Positions 35,667 to 49,600 of a stretch of 64,000 bases of DNA are shown one piece after another. Within the stretch, counting starts at the first letter, position 1, and the number at the start of each line of letters is the position of its first letter. The notes beneath the pieces were generated by a model, which had not been told where the DNA came from, did not search any database, and saw nothing but the letters and a program-made list of their open reading frames with translations. A program made the translations under genes and the position numbers. This DNA is from Thiobacillus sp. 63-78 (lineage in GTDB: Bacteria; Pseudomonadota; Gammaproteobacteria; Burkholderiales; Thiobacillaceae): contig MKWM01000019.1 of assembly GCA_001899765.1 (NCBI GenBank), positions 76,538 through 140,537 of the forward strand, in the 5' to 3' direction.

Positions 35667-36482
35667 TCAATCGCGTCTGACCAGGACCGCATTCAGATCG
35701 AATTGTTTCCGTATCCGGGCACGATCCGACTGCGCCTCATCGTCGCTGGCGTAGGGACCGATCCGCACACGGTGCAGATCGCCTTCGGATACCACGCGCG
35801 TCTGGCCGGCGTCCATGTCGAGCTGACGCTTCAGGCGATCGCGCAACTGCCGCGCATTGTCCGCACGCGAAAAGGCGCCGACCTGCAGATAGATCCCGTC
35901 CCCCGGCGCCGCGCCCGGTGCGTCGTAGGTGTCGGGGTCGATGCTTTCCACCCGTACACGGGTGCTCCCGTGCCCCAGATAGCCGAGCTTGTAAGCGGCG
36001 GTATAGGACAGATCGATGATGCGCTTGCTGTGGAACGGCCCGCGATCGTTGATGCGCACCACCACCGATTTTCCGGTCGCGAGCGACGTGACCCGCGCAT
36101 AACTCGGAATCGGCAGGGTCGGATGCGCGGCCGTCATGGCATACATGTCATAGGGTTCGCCCGAAGAGGTTTTCCTGCCTTTGAAACGGCGGCCATACCA
36201 CGAAGCCAGGCCTTCCGCGCGGTAGGGCTGGCGCGTGGTCTGCGGCGTATACGTCGTCCCCAGCGCGACATAGGTGCGATTGGCGAAAGGGTGCAAGGGT
36301 TCCTTGCGCGGGACGGCATCCGGGACGGCCTCCAGATTGGCCGGCGGGTTGGCTTCGGGGCCGTCGTCGAGATAGTAGCCGCCTCTGGAGGGGGTAGAAG
36401 CCTGCTTGGGCGGCGGCGCGGTGGCACAGCCGCCAAGGGCCAGAATGAGGACGGCGATGCCGAGGAGCGAAATGGTTTTCAT
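35667..36482 (-). CDS. rlpA: Septal ring lytic transglycosylase-like lipoprotein RlpA
   Basis: The 271-residue lipoprotein has a lipobox ending in Cys (ALGGC, residue about 19). A double-psi beta-barrel follows (AEGLASWYGRRFKGRKTSSG, then VRINDRGPFHSKRIIDLS) and a C-terminal SPOR domain (IYLQVGAFSRADNARQLRDR). RlpA binds denuded glycan strands at the division site and cleaves them in some species. The catalytic Glu/Asp/His positions of the barrel appear present. It lies 18 bases downstream of rodA. Confidence 0.95.
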   Translation of the reverse strand: MKTISLLGIAVLILALGGCATAPPPKQASTPSRGGYYLDDGPEANPPANLEAVPDAVPRKEPLHPFANRTYVALGTTYTPQTTRQPYRAEGLASWYGRRFKGRKTSSGEPYDMYAMTAAHPTLPIPSYARVTSLATGKSVVVRINDRGPFHSKRIIDLSYTAAYKLGYLGHGSTRVRVESIDPDTYDAPGAAPGDGIYLQVGAFSRADNARQLRDRLKRQLDMDAGQTRVVSEGDLHRVRIGPYASDDEAQSDRARIRKQFDLNAVLVRRD

Positions 36483-36500
36483 GGCAGCTATTTTATCGCG

Positions 36501-37601
36501 TCACGATTTGTTGAGTTGACGATGCGTCGCCACGCTCATCAGGATGCCCATTCCCAGCAACAGCGTGATCAGTGCCGTCCCCCCGTAACTCATCAGCGGC
36601 AACGGCACGCCCACCACCGGCAGGATGCCCGACACCATGCCCATGTTGACGAACACGTAGGTGAACAGATTGAGGCTGAGCGTGGCCGCCATCAGCCGTC
36701 CGAACTGTGTCGGTGCCCGCGCCGCGATGACCAGTCCGCGCGCAATGATGGCCAGATACAGGCAGACCAGCAGGACCGTCCCGACATAACCGAATTCCTC
36801 GCCGAACACGGCATAGATGAAATCGGTCGTCCGCTCGGGGATGAAGTCGAGCTGGTTCTGCGTGCCCTGCATCCAGCCTTTGCCGAACAGTCCGCCGGAC
36901 CCGATGGCGATGGTCGACTGGATGATGTGATAGCCGGCACCCAGGGGATCGGACGCGGGATCGAGCAGCATCAACACACGTTTTTGCTGGTAATCGTGCA
37001 TCAGGCCCCAGGCCACGGGCAGGCTCGCCGCACCCAGGACGGCGCCCCCCAGAATCACTTTCCACGGCAAGCCGGCAAAAAACAGCAGGTAAAACCCCGA
37101 TACCCCGAGCATCAGCGCGGTGCCCAGATCCGGCTGGCGCAGGATCAGCAGAAAGGGAACCAGCAGCATGACGCCGCCGATCATGAAATGCCTGGCGCGC
37201 AGCACCGCCTCGTTGCGCTGGAAATACCAGGCCAGCATCAGCGGCAGCGCCAGTTTCAGAAGCTCGGACGGCTGGAACGCCATGAACCCGAGATCCAGCC
37301 AGCGGCGCGCCCCGTTGCGGATCTCGCCGAACAGGGCCACGCCAAGCAGCAGCACAAGGCCTGCCGCATACAAGGGCGGCCCCGCCTTGGACAACAGATG
37401 CGGCGGCACATTGGCCATCAGCAGCATCACCGCCAGCGCCAGCCCCATGTTGACGAGGTGGCCGCTGATGCGGGCCGGGCTTTGTCCCGAGGCACTCGTC
37501 ACCACCGCCAGGCTGATGCCCAGCACCAGTACCAGCAGCAGCAGCAAAATACCGTCCACGTGGCGCAGGCCACGCAGCAGCCAATGGTTAGTCCGAGGCA
37601 T
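36501..37601 (-). CDS. rodA: Peptidoglycan glycosyltransferase RodA
   Basis: A 366-residue SEDS-family membrane protein with about ten helices. LRQPDLGTALM, AIGSGGLFGKGWMQGTQ, DFIPERTTDFIYAVFGEEFG and PLMSYGGTALI are diagnostic. The Asp in ERTTDFIYA corresponds to the catalytic residue of SEDS enzymes. It polymerises lipid II during elongation with PBP2, encoded immediately upstream and overlapping by 14 bases. Length and motifs are normal. Confidence 0.96.
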   Translation of the reverse strand: MPRTNHWLLRGLRHVDGILLLLLVLVLGISLAVVTSASGQSPARISGHLVNMGLALAVMLLMANVPPHLLSKAGPPLYAAGLVLLLGVALFGEIRNGARRWLDLGFMAFQPSELLKLALPLMLAWYFQRNEAVLRARHFMIGGVMLLVPFLLILRQPDLGTALMLGVSGFYLLFFAGLPWKVILGGAVLGAASLPVAWGLMHDYQQKRVLMLLDPASDPLGAGYHIIQSTIAIGSGGLFGKGWMQGTQNQLDFIPERTTDFIYAVFGEEFGYVGTVLLVCLYLAIIARGLVIAARAPTQFGRLMAATLSLNLFTYVFVNMGMVSGILPVVGVPLPLMSYGGTALITLLLGMGILMSVATHRQLNKS

Positions 37602-39480
37602 CGCTTCCCTCCTGCTTCAGGGTGCCGGGGCGCTTCCCGGTCAGATAGTAATCGAAGACCGCGCGCGCGATCGGCCCTGCCGTGGAACCGCCATGGCCGC
37701 CGTTCTCGACCATGACCGCCACCACGATGGTGGGGTTCTCGGCCGGCGCATAGGCAATGAACAGCGCATGGTCGCGATTCTTCAGCGACAGGCTGCCGGC
37801 GTCGTAGCGGGCGCCCTGCTTGATGCCGACCACCTGCGCGGTGCCCGTCTTGCCGGCAATGGTATAGGCCGCGCCCGCTGCCGCCGCCGCACCGGTGCCG
37901 CCCGGCCGCATCACATCCATCATGCCCTGCCGCACGACGGCCAGATCCTCCGGCCTGATCGCCACCTGCTCATGCACCACCACCGGTTGCGGCTGCCAGA
38001 CGTGGGTGAACGGATCGCGCACCGCCTGCACCAGGCGCGGCTCGATCCGTTTGCCGCCGTTGGCGAGCATGGCGGTCGCGGTCGCCAGTTGCAGCGGCGT
38101 GGTGAGATGGTAACCCTGGCCGATGCCGGCAATCACCGTTTCTCCGGGATACCAGGCTTTCTTCCAGCGCCGCTGCTTCCATTCGCGCGAAGGCAGCAGG
38201 CCGGCAGATTCGCCGTCCAGGTCGATGCCGGTTTTCTCGCCAAAACTGAAGTGCGCCAGATAATCGTGCATGCGGTCGATCCCCATGTCGACCGCCAGCT
38301 TGTAGAAATAGGTGTCGCACGACTGCGTAATGGCCCGGCGCAGATCGACGATCCCGTGGCCGCCGCGTTTCCAGTCGCGGTACTGATGGCTGCTGTTGGG
38401 CAGGCTGAAATAACCGGGGTCGACGATGGTGTCGCCGGGCTTGCGCAGGCCCAGTTCCAGTCCGGCCAGCCCCATGAACGGCTTGATCGTCGAGCCGGGC
38501 GGATACAGGCCGCGCAGCACACGGTTCACCATCGGCCGCTCGGGCGATTCGTTGAGCGCCTTCCAGGTTTCGGGGTCGATGCCGTCGATGAAGAGGTTGG
38601 GGTCGAATCCCGGCTTGCTCACCAGCGCCAGCACCCCGCCGGTGTTGGGATCGAGCGCCACCAGCCCGCCCATGTAGTCGCCGAACGCATGTTCGGCCAC
38701 CGCCTGCAACCCCTCGTCCAGATACAGCCGCAAATCCTTGCCCGGCACCGGCGGAATCCGCGACAGCGCGCGTACCGCACGGCCGCTGGCGTCGGTTTCC
38801 ATCTGGTCGAATCCGGTACGGCCATGCAGCAGGGTTTCATAGCTCTGCTCCAGTCCGGTCTTGCCGATGTGGGCCGTGCCCCGATAGTTCTGCTCGCGGC
38901 CGGTTTCGCGCAGGTTCTTGAGATCGCGGTCGTTGATCCGGCCGATGAAGCCGACCACATGCGCCATGCCCGGGCCGGCCCGATAGTTGCGGAACAGCCG
39001 CGCCTTCACTTCCGTCCCCGGCAGGCGGTAGCGGTTGGCCGCCAGGATCGCCACTTCCTCGTCGGTCAATTTACTTTTCAACGGCACCGTTTCGAACTCA
39101 TGCGATTCGGCCAGCAGGCGGCGAAAGCGTCGCAGTTCGCCCGGCGTGATCTCGATCAGCCTGCTCACCTCGGCCAGCGTGGCTTCCAGTTCGGCAGGCT
39201 GCGCCCGTGCCAGTTCGAGCGTATACGCCGAGTAATTCTCCGCCAGGATGCGGCCTTTCCGGTCCAGGATCAAACCCCGGTTGGGCGCCACGGGCACCTG
39301 CGTGATGCGGTTGTTTTCCGCGCGCTGGATATAGTAGTCGTGCTGCGTGATCTGCAGATAGAAGGCGCGCCCCAGCAGCGTGGTGGCGAGCAGCGCGACG
39401 AATATCGCGCCCGCCTTCAGCCGTCCGTGGAAACGGGCCAGCTCACGATCCAGATTCTTGAGCGTCGTAGCTAGTGGCAT
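37588..39480 (-). CDS. mrdA: Penicillin-binding protein 2 (elongation transpeptidase)
   Basis: A 630-residue class B PBP with one N-terminal transmembrane helix (AIFVALLATTLLGRAFYL), a dimerisation/pedestal region and a transpeptidase domain. The catalytic motifs are intact: STIK in YPPGSTIKPFMG, SxN as SCD in ITQSCDTYFY, and KTG in AGKTGTAQVV. It crosslinks peptidoglycan in the elongasome with RodA and MreBCD. The ATG at 39480 gives the usual length and lies seven bases from the mreD stop. Confidence 0.97.
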   Translation of the reverse strand: MPLATTLKNLDRELARFHGRLKAGAIFVALLATTLLGRAFYLQITQHDYYIQRAENNRITQVPVAPNRGLILDRKGRILAENYSAYTLELARAQPAELEATLAEVSRLIEITPGELRRFRRLLAESHEFETVPLKSKLTDEEVAILAANRYRLPGTEVKARLFRNYRAGPGMAHVVGFIGRINDRDLKNLRETGREQNYRGTAHIGKTGLEQSYETLLHGRTGFDQMETDASGRAVRALSRIPPVPGKDLRLYLDEGLQAVAEHAFGDYMGGLVALDPNTGGVLALVSKPGFDPNLFIDGIDPETWKALNESPERPMVNRVLRGLYPPGSTIKPFMGLAGLELGLRKPGDTIVDPGYFSLPNSSHQYRDWKRGGHGIVDLRRAITQSCDTYFYKLAVDMGIDRMHDYLAHFSFGEKTGIDLDGESAGLLPSREWKQRRWKKAWYPGETVIAGIGQGYHLTTPLQLATATAMLANGGKRIEPRLVQAVRDPFTHVWQPQPVVVHEQVAIRPEDLAVVRQGMMDVMRPGGTGAAAAAGAAYTIAGKTGTAQVVGIKQGARYDAGSLSLKNRDHALFIAYAPAENPTIVVAVMVENGGHGGSTAGPIARAVFDYYLTGKRPGTLKQEGSDASD

Positions 39481-39487
39481 GCCCGGC

Positions 39488-39988
39488 TCATGCCCGATCC
39501 TGCGCGCCCTTGCCATGCCACAGCCGCACGAACAGGGCGATCAGATACCACAGCACGATGCTGCTCAATGCGGGGATGAGAATGTCCAGTCCGGTCGGCG
39601 GGTTGACGGCCAGCCAGCCGATCAGGAGCACGACCAACTGCACGCCCAACAGGATCGGCGCCATTTGCGCGGCCTGTCTGAAAGGGTCGAACTGCAGCAG
39701 CCGCAGGCGCAGGTACAAGACCATATATACGCCGATCACATAGGCGACGGCATGCTGTCCGAACACCGCGCCATCCTGGAAATCGGCCAGCAGACCGAGA
39801 AAGAAGGCTGCCGCGAAACTGATCCGCGCGGGTTGATGCAGCGCCCAGAAAAGCATGACGACCAGCACGAAATCCGGCCGTACGGCCAGCGCCCAGCCGG
39901 ACCAGGGCAATTGCTCAAGCAGCACCGCCAGGGCCAGGCTGCCAAGAATGCGGCGCCAGTTGCCGGCGGTCGGCGTGGAAGGGGTCAT
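39488..39988 (-). CDS. mreD: Rod shape-determining protein MreD
   Basis: A 166-residue integral membrane protein with five or six helices. It is poorly conserved, as MreD usually is, but RPDFVLVVMLFWALHQP and FFLGLLADFQDGAVFGQHA are typical, and the position between mreC and mrdA is decisive. It helps assemble the elongasome in the inner membrane. It overlaps mreC by ATGA. Confidence 0.93.
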   Translation of the reverse strand: MTPSTPTAGNWRRILGSLALAVLLEQLPWSGWALAVRPDFVLVVMLFWALHQPARISFAAAFFLGLLADFQDGAVFGQHAVAYVIGVYMVLYLRLRLLQFDPFRQAAQMAPILLGVQLVVLLIGWLAVNPPTGLDILIPALSSIVLWYLIALFVRLWHGKGAQDRA

Positions 39989-40830
39989 GGCTTCGTCACC
40001 TGCGGTTCCGCAATCAGCACCAGTACGCCGCGGGAACGATCCAGCCCGGCCAGCGGCAGGCAGTCCACCCGCAGGTAGGGGCTGGACTGCGAGCGGGAAA
40101 CCCGGCTGATGGTCGCCACCGGAATACCCGCCGGATACACCCGGTCGATCCCCGAGGTCAGCAAACGATCGCCCGGCCGGAGATCGGTATGCGAGGGCAT
40201 ATAGCGCAACTCCATCTGGCCATGGCCGCTGCCGGCAGCCAGTCCTCGCTGGCCGGTCCGCTCGACGAACACCGGGGTCAGCTGATTGGCGCTGCTGACC
40301 AGCGTGACTTCGCTCGATCCCGGATACACTCGCGTCACCTGCCCCGCCAGCCCGTCCGCGTCGATCACCGGCAGGCCGACGCGCAACCCGGCGCCGCTCC
40401 CCACGTCCAGCGTCAGATGCTGGGCAAACCAGTCATGCCCCTGATACAGGAGCGCCGCATGCACCACTTTCTGGCCCGGACGGGTCCGCAACTGCAGCAA
40501 AGCGCGCAATTCAGCGTTTTCCCGTGCCAGTTCGGCGGCACGGTCCACGTCAAGCATCAGCTGCGCGCGCTCGACCAGCAGGGCATCGCGTTCTTTTTGC
40601 AGAAGACGGTGGCGGGTGAAAAAGCCCGTGAGCTCGACCGCGACATTGACGGGAGCCCGCACGGCTTCGCGCACCGGCTGCAGGAGCAGCGAAAACCCGC
40701 TGCGCAGACCGTCGAGTGCGTGATAGCGGACATCGACGATCACGCAGGACAAACCGATCAGAAGCCAGATCGCCAGACGTGCCGTCGGCCCCAGCCGGCG
40801 GGCGAACATGAGCTGACCCGGCATCGCCAT
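39985..40830 (-). CDS. mreC: Rod shape-determining protein MreC
   Basis: The 281-residue protein has a short cytoplasmic tail, one transmembrane segment ([16 protein letters not shown]), a coiled coil ([20 protein letters not shown]) and two periplasmic beta-domains ([20 protein letters not shown] and beyond). MreC activates PBP2/RodA and links it to MreB filaments. The gap to mreB is 28 bases, so both are probably on one transcript. Confidence 0.95.
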   Translation of the reverse strand: MAMPGQLMFARRLGPTARLAIWLLIGLSCVIVDVRYHALDGLRSGFSLLLQPVREAVRAPVNVAVELTGFFTRHRLLQKERDALLVERAQLMLDVDRAAELARENAELRALLQLRTRPGQKVVHAALLYQGHDWFAQHLTLDVGSGAGLRVGLPVIDADGLAGQVTRVYPGSSEVTLVSSANQLTPVFVERTGQRGLAAGSGHGQMELRYMPSHTDLRPGDRLLTSGIDRVYPAGIPVATISRVSRSQSSPYLRVDCLPLAGLDRSRGVLVLIAEPQVTKP

Positions 40831-40858
40831 CAGCAGCCCTGGTCAACCGCGGCGGTGT

Positions 40859-41965
<1,107 letters not shown>

Positions 41966-42004
41966 CTAACGCGCTTCGTTCCCGTAAGTCATTCAGGTGC
42001 TTCC

Positions 42005-42292
42005 ATGTCCCTCACCCCGGACGACGTCAAGCGCATCGCCCGCCTTGCGCGCATCGAAACCAGCGATGCCGAGGCGCAGGCCACGCAGGCCCAGCTCAAC
42101 ACCATTTTCGATCTCATCGCCGCCATGCAGGCGGTGGACACCCGCGGGATTGCCCCGATGGCCCATGCCCAGGAGGTTTATCAGCGCCTGCGCGACGACG
42201 CCGTGACCGAGCCCGATCGTCACGCGGCCTTCCAGGCGGTGGCCCCGGCGGTCGAAAACGGACTGTATCTCGTGCCCAAAGTCATCGAATAA
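42005..42292 (+). CDS. gatC: Aspartyl/glutamyl-tRNA amidotransferase subunit C
   Basis: A 95-residue GatC starting [18 protein letters not shown]. It wraps GatA and GatB and stabilises the complex that converts misacylated Glu-tRNA(Gln) or Asp-tRNA(Asn) to the amidated form. The ATG at 42005 gives the family's usual length. It lies four bases from gatA and heads the gatCAB operon. Confidence 0.96.
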   Translation: MSLTPDDVKRIARLARIETSDAEAQATQAQLNTIFDLIAAMQAVDTRGIAPMAHAQEVYQRLRDDAVTEPDRHAAFQAVAPAVENGLYLVPKVIE

Positions 42293-42295
42293 GCC

Positions 42296-43750
42296 ATGTC
42301 CGACACCTCCCTTTCCGCGCTTGCCGCGCAACTCGCCGGCAAGCAGGTCTCCAGCCGTGAACTGGCGCAGACCTACCTCGACCGCATCGCCGCGCTGAAT
42401 CCGTCGCTCAACGCCTTCATCACGGTCGATGCCGACAAGACGCTGGCCGAAGCGGCCGCCGCCGACGCCCTCATCGCCGCCGGCAAGAACGGCCCGCTCA
42501 CCGGTGTGCCGATCGCCCACAAGGACATCTTCTGCACCGACGGCTGGCTCACCACCTGCGGCTCGAAAATGCTGCACAACTTCGTCGCGCCCTACGACGC
42601 CCACGTGATCCAGCGCTTCAAGGCGGCCGGCATGCCGTCGCTCGGCAAGACCAACATGGACGAGTTCGCCATGGGGTCGAGCAATGAAACGTCCTACTTC
42701 GGCGCGGTGAAGAACCCGTGGGACCCCGCCCGCGTGCCGGGCGGCTCGTCGGGCGGCGCCGCGGCGTGCGTCGCCGCGCGCATGGCGCCGGCCGCCACCG
42801 GTACCGACACCGGCGGCTCGATCCGCCAGCCGGCCGCGTTCACCGGCATCACCGGTCTCAAGCCCACCTACGGCCTGGTGTCGCGCTACGGCATGATCGC
42901 CTTCGCCTCCAGCCTCGACCAGGCCGGGCCGATGGCGCCGTCGGCCGAGGATTGCGCGCTGCTCTTGAACGTGATGACCGGCTTCGACCCCAACGACTCG
43001 ACCAGCCTCGACCGCGAAAAAGAAGACTACACGCGCGACCTCGATCAGCCGCTCGCGGGGTTGCGCGTCGGGCTGCCGAAGGAATTTTTCGCCGAAGGCC
43101 TCAACCACGACGTCGCCACGGCAGTGGACGCGGCCATCGCCGAACTGAAGCGGCTCGGTGCGACCACGGTCGGGATTTCACTGGCCAACTCGAAGCTCGC
43201 CATCCCCGTCTACTACGTGCTGGCGCCGGCCGAAGCCTCATCCAACCTGTCGCGCTTCGACGGCGTGCGCTACGGCTACCGCGCACCGGACTACGCCAGC
43301 CTCGACGACATGTACTGCAAGACCCGCGCGCAGGGCTTCGGCGCCGAGGTCAAGCGGCGCATCCTGATCGGCGCCTATGTGCTGAGTCACGGCTATTACG
43401 ACGCCTACTACCTGCAGGCGCAGAAGATCCGCCGTCTGATCGCCGACGATTTCGGCGCGGCGTTCGAGGCTTGCGACGTCATCCTCGGCCCCACCGCCCC
43501 CGGCACCGCATTCAAGCTGGGCGAGAAATCCGGCGATCCGGTCGAGATGTACCTGAACGATCTCTACACCATCCCCGCCAACCTCGCCGGCCTGCCCGGC
43601 ATGAGCCTGCCGTGCGGCTTCGACAGTCAGGGACTGCCGATCGGCCTGCAGCTCGTCGGCAACTATTTTTCCGAGGCGAAGATGCTCAACGTCGCCCACC
43701 AGTACCAGCGCGCCACCGACTGGCACACGCGTGTGCCAACTCATTTGTAA
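42296..43750 (+). CDS. gatA: Aspartyl/glutamyl-tRNA amidotransferase subunit A
   Basis: The 484-residue amidase-signature enzyme generates ammonia from glutamine for GatB. The Ser-cisSer-Lys triad is visible: Lys in PIAHKDIFC, cis-Ser in GGSSGGAAA and nucleophile Ser in [11 protein letters not shown]. Length is normal. Its last codons form the beginning of the tandem duplication that continues into gatB. Confidence 0.98.
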   Translation: MSDTSLSALAAQLAGKQVSSRELAQTYLDRIAALNPSLNAFITVDADKTLAEAAAADALIAAGKNGPLTGVPIAHKDIFCTDGWLTTCGSKMLHNFVAPYDAHVIQRFKAAGMPSLGKTNMDEFAMGSSNETSYFGAVKNPWDPARVPGGSSGGAAACVAARMAPAATGTDTGGSIRQPAAFTGITGLKPTYGLVSRYGMIAFASSLDQAGPMAPSAEDCALLLNVMTGFDPNDSTSLDREKEDYTRDLDQPLAGLRVGLPKEFFAEGLNHDVATAVDAAIAELKRLGATTVGISLANSKLAIPVYYVLAPAEASSNLSRFDGVRYGYRAPDYASLDDMYCKTRAQGFGAEVKRRILIGAYVLSHGYYDAYYLQAQKIRRLIADDFGAAFEACDVILGPTAPGTAFKLGEKSGDPVEMYLNDLYTIPANLAGLPGMSLPCGFDSQGLPIGLQLVGNYFSEAKMLNVAHQYQRATDWHTRVPTHL

Positions 43751-43839
43751 AACCGCTAACCACAGAGACACAGAGACACAGAGAACCCCTCTGTTTTTCT
43801 CTGTGTCTCTGTGCCTCTGTGGTGAAAGGGCCTTAAATC

Positions 43840-44007
43840 ATGCAATGGGAAACCGTCATCGGGCTGGAAGTCCACACCCAGTCATTTGTAAAACCGCTAA
43901 GCACAGAGACACAGAGGTATGTTCCGCAGGAACGGTATCCCTTGGGACACAGAGAACCCCTCTGTTTTTCTCTGTGTCTCTGTGCCTCTGTGGTGAAAGG
44001 GCCTTAA
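43840..44007 (+). pseudogene. Duplicated 5' fragment of gatB reading as a 55-codon ORF
   Basis: Unit 1 of the duplication retains the gatB start and 14 codons ([14 protein letters not shown]). It then reads through the second copy of the spacer for 41 foreign codons to a TAA at 44005-44007, three bases before the real gatB ATG. It has no amidotransferase function. If translated, it could act as a leader peptide whose termination delivers ribosomes to gatB. Confidence 0.75.
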
Positions 44008-44010
44008 ATC

Positions 44011-45438
<1,428 letters not shown>

Positions 45439-45443
45439 AAACA

Positions 45444-45467
45444 AAGGGGTGCCATTTGGTGCCCCTT
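45444..45467 (-). terminator. Rho-independent terminator for the pyrE-DUF4124 transcript
   Basis: AAGGGGTGCC (45444-45453) and GGTGCCCCTT (45458-45467) pair over 10 bp, with two G-U wobbles and the loop attt. On the minus strand the stem is followed by a T-rich run (TGTTTTTATTGC). It lies between the convergent gatB and DUF4124 genes. On the plus strand there is no T tract. Confidence 0.65.
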
Positions 45468-45486
45468 GTCACGACCGCAGCCCCCG

Positions 45487-46134
45487 TCACTTGCCGGTCA
45501 GTTCGCGGAAGCGTGCCTTGTCCGCCGCATATTTCTCGCGCACCTGCACCATGGCGTCCTGGTTCTTCTGGATGGTGCGTTTCAGTTCCTCGCTTTCGCG
45601 CACAGCCTGATCGAACTGCTCCTGCAGGCCGGGGCCGACCTTGCGTCCCGACTGTTGCACGTTGGCGATGCGGGCGCGCAGATCGGCCAGATTGGCATCG
45701 ACCGCCCCGCTCCGGATTTCGGCGCCACGGATCATCAGCTTGTAATTTTCCAGCGCGCGGTCGCGTGCCAGATCGATCTCCGCCTCGGTGGTATACGTCT
45801 CGACCAGCGCACGGTCGAGCTGCGCCTTCTGCTGCTGCTCCTCCTGGATGCGCCGCTGTTCCACCTTGCGCTCGGCTTCGGCACGGCGTTCCGCCTCGGA
45901 TTGCGTGCGCTTGATGACATTCCCCTGCTTGCTCATCTCGGTGGCGCCGCTTTGCTGGTAATACGGCGGCAGGGTGTCGCTATAGTGCACGCGGCCATTG
46001 CCATCCACCCAGCGGTACATCCCCGCGTCGGCCGGCACGGCCGCCAGCAACGCCGCCACCGCCACCAGCGCGCTAAACGCCGTATGTTGAGCGATACGCC
46101 GCCACCGCCTGCAATTCCTGCTGTCTGTCTGCAT
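45487..46134 (-). CDS. DUF4124 domain-containing exported protein
   Basis: About 215 residues. The signal peptide has an Arg-rich n-region and ends AAVPADA. The DUF4124 core follows ([20 protein letters not shown]), then a long charged coiled coil ([20 protein letters not shown] and further). The function is unknown and it is probably periplasmic. The start is uncertain: ATG 46134 gives a plausible signal peptide but overlaps the pyrE end by 62 bases. GTG 46065 avoids the overlap but leaves too short a signal. Confidence 0.8.
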   Translation of the reverse strand: MQTDSRNCRRWRRIAQHTAFSALVAVAALLAAVPADAGMYRWVDGNGRVHYSDTLPPYYQQSGATEMSKQGNVIKRTQSEAERRAEAERKVEQRRIQEEQQQKAQLDRALVETYTTEAEIDLARDRALENYKLMIRGAEIRSGAVDANLADLRARIANVQQSGRKVGPGLQEQFDQAVRESEELKRTIQKNQDAMVQVREKYAADKARFRELTGK

Positions 46135-46711
46135 CGCGTTCCAGAAACTCCACCAGATGATCCAGCGTGACCACGGCCACGACTGGAATGCCATAATGTT
46201 CCCGCACTTCCTGCACGGCGGACTGCTTGCCCGTTCCGCGCTCCATCCTGTCCAGCGCGATCACCACCCCGGCCGGCGCGGCGCCCGCATGGCGGATCAG
46301 ATCCACCGACTCGCGCACCGAAGTGCCGGCCGAGATCACGTCATCGACGATCAGCACGCGCCCCGTGAGCGCCGCGCCGACCACCGACCCGCCCTCGCCG
46401 TGATCCTTGGCTTCCTTGCGGTTGTAGGCATACGGCACGTTCCTGCCCATGCCCGCCAGCGCGATCGCAATGCTCGCCGCCAGCGGAATGCCCTTGTAGG
46501 CCGGCCCGAACAGCACGTCGAAGGCGATGCCGGAGTCGACGATGGCTTTCGCGTAAAATTCGCCCAGCCGTTTCAGCTTGTCGCCGTCGTTGAACAGCCC
46601 CGCATTAAAAAAGTAGGGGCTCATGCGCCCCGCCTTGGTCTTGAACTCGCCGAAACACAGTACGTTTGAATCAATGGCGAATTCCACAAACTCGGCTTTG
46701 TAATCGGACAT
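46073..46711 (-). CDS. pyrE: Orotate phosphoribosyltransferase
   Basis: The 212-residue pyrimidine biosynthesis enzyme forms OMP from orotate and PRPP. The PRPP-binding motif is [13 protein letters not shown], with the catalytic loop in [14 protein letters not shown]. The start [21 protein letters not shown] is standard. It is divergent from xth, with only 28 bases between the two ATGs, so their promoters must overlap the opposite coding sequences or share that short gap. Confidence 0.97.
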   Translation of the reverse strand: MSDYKAEFVEFAIDSNVLCFGEFKTKAGRMSPYFFNAGLFNDGDKLKRLGEFYAKAIVDSGIAFDVLFGPAYKGIPLAASIAIALAGMGRNVPYAYNRKEAKDHGEGGSVVGAALTGRVLIVDDVISAGTSVRESVDLIRHAGAAPAGVVIALDRMERGTGKQSAVQEVREHYGIPVVAVVTLDHLVEFLERDADRQQELQAVAAYRSTYGV

Positions 46712-46739
46712 TTCCTGACTTTTCTTGAATAACAGCACC

Positions 46740-47534
46740 ATGCGAATTATATCGGCCAACCTCAACGGCATCCGTTCCGCCGCCAGCAAGGGCTTCTTCG
46801 ACTGGCTGCCCACCCAGCACGCCGACATCGTCTGCGTGCAGGAACTCAAGGCGCAGGCCGCCGACCTCAGGCCGGAATTCATCCGCTGCGACGGCCTCTC
46901 CGGCGCCTTCCACCACGCGGAAAAAAAGGGCTACAGCGGAGTGGGCATTTACACCCGACAAACGCCGCAAACAATCATCGAAGGCCTGGGTGTGCCCGAG
47001 TTCGACGCCGAGGGCCGCTACATCGAAGCGGGCTACGATCATTCAAGCGGCGGCAAACTTGCCGTCATCTCGCTCTACCAGCCGTCCGGCTCCAGCAGCC
47101 CCGAACGCCAGCAGGCCAAGTTCCGTTTCATGGACGCCTTCTTCCCCCACCTCGACGCGCTGATGAAATCCGGCCGCGAAATCGTCATCTGCGGCGACTG
47201 GAACATCGCCCACCGCGAGATCGACCTCAAGAACTGGAAATCCAACCAGAAGAACTCCGGCTTCCTGCCCGAAGAACGCGCGTGGATGACGCGCCTGTTC
47301 GACGAACTCGGCTGGGTCGACGTCTACCGCAGTCTCTACCCGGAGGCCACGGGTGAAAGTTACACCTGGTGGAGCAACCGCGGCCAGGCCTGGGCCAATA
47401 ACGTCGGCTGGCGCATCGACTATCAGATCGCGACGCCCGGCATCGCCGCCAAGGCCGTGTCCGCTTTCATCTACAAGGACCAGCGCTTTTCCGACCATGC
47501 GCCGCTGATTGTCGATTACGATTACGCCCCATAA
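46740..47534 (+). CDS. xth: Exodeoxyribonuclease III (AP endonuclease)
   Basis: A 264-residue EEP-fold nuclease for base-excision repair. Motifs: [23 protein letters not shown] with the metal-binding Glu, [25 protein letters not shown] and [13 protein letters not shown] with the catalytic Asp-His. The ATG at 46740 matches the family start. A TTG five codons upstream is unlikely. It is followed after 47 bases by the damage-inducible gene dinD. Confidence 0.97.
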   Translation: MRIISANLNGIRSAASKGFFDWLPTQHADIVCVQELKAQAADLRPEFIRCDGLSGAFHHAEKKGYSGVGIYTRQTPQTIIEGLGVPEFDAEGRYIEAGYDHSSGGKLAVISLYQPSGSSSPERQQAKFRFMDAFFPHLDALMKSGREIVICGDWNIAHREIDLKNWKSNQKNSGFLPEERAWMTRLFDELGWVDVYRSLYPEATGESYTWWSNRGQAWANNVGWRIDYQIATPGIAAKAVSAFIYKDQRFSDHAPLIVDYDYAP

Positions 47535-47581
47535 CCCGTTCAGAAAAACAAGGACCCGACGGGAAAACAGGGAGGAAGAAC

Positions 47582-48465
47582 ATGGCAAAAAAGGATCTGC
47601 CCAGCATCGGCGGACCATCCTTCGAAGACCTCAAGCAGGTCAACGACCACAACGCCGAGTACTGGAGTGCGCGCGACCTTCAGCCACTGCTGGGTTACAG
47701 CCAGTGGCGGCGCTTCGAAGACGCCGTCAAGCGCGCCCAAATGTCGTGCGAGCAGTCGGGCAACGACCCTGCCTACCATTTTGCCGGCGCCGGCAAAATG
47801 GTCGAGCTCGGGTCGGGTAGCCAGCGAGCCGTCGAGGATTACCAGCTTTCCCGCTTCGCCTGCTACCTCATCGCCCAGAACGGCGACCCGCGCAAGCCGG
47901 AAATCGCCCAGGCCCAGAAATACTTCGCCATCCAGACCCGGCGTCAGGAGCTTACCGAACAGCTTTCAGCCGATAGGGAACGGCTGGAACTGCGCAAACA
48001 GACCTCCGAAGAATTCAAGGCACTCTCCGGCGCCGCCCGGCAAGCCGGCGTGCAGAATCGCATGTTCGGCATTTTTCACGATGCTGGTTACAAGGGCCTA
48101 TACGGCGGTCTGGGCAATGAACAAATCAAGGCCCGTAAAGGCGTTTCCGCCAAAGAGCAGTTGATGGACCGCATGAACGCCACCGAACTGGCCGCCAACC
48201 AGTTCCGCATGACGCAGACCCGCGACAAGCTGGTGCGCGAAGGCATTCGCGATCAACAGCAAGCCATCCGTACCCACGAGCAGGTCGGCCAGGAAGTCCG
48301 CGCCGCCATCGAACGCATTGGCGGCGAACGCCCCGAGAACATCCCCGCCGCCGAATCCATCAAGGACGTGGAAAAACGCATCAGGACGGCCACGCCAAGG
48401 CTGAAGCTGGACGAACGTGAGGCGGGCGGCTTGCTGGGCGACACCCTGAACAAGAAACAAGAAAC

Positions 48466-48469
<4 letters not shown>
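47582..48469 (+). CDS. dinD: DNA-damage-inducible protein D
   Basis: The 295-residue protein has an N-terminal BRO-like/DinD domain (YWSARDLQPLLGYSQWRRFE and SRFACYLIAQNGDPRKPEIA). DinD inhibits RecA filament activity in E. coli, and homologues often accompany restriction-modification genes. A GGAGGAAG ribosome-binding site precedes the ATG. No LexA box was recognised upstream. Its stop overlaps the start of the MmeI-like remnant (ATGA), so the two form an operon. Confidence 0.93.

Positions 48470-49600
<1,131 letters not shown>

Noticed and set aside
35703-37715. A 670-codon plus-strand frame opposite rlpA/rodA
   Set aside because: Antisense shadow spanning two recognised genes and their gap.
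37120-39474. A 784-codon plus-strand frame opposite mrdA/rodA
   Set aside because: The opposite strand encodes PBP2 with all catalytic motifs. The long antisense frame follows from high third-position GC.
43840-43881. First ATG as the true gatB start
   Set aside because: Its frame ends at 44007 and does not reach the GatB body. Only the ATG at 44011 continues into the full protein.
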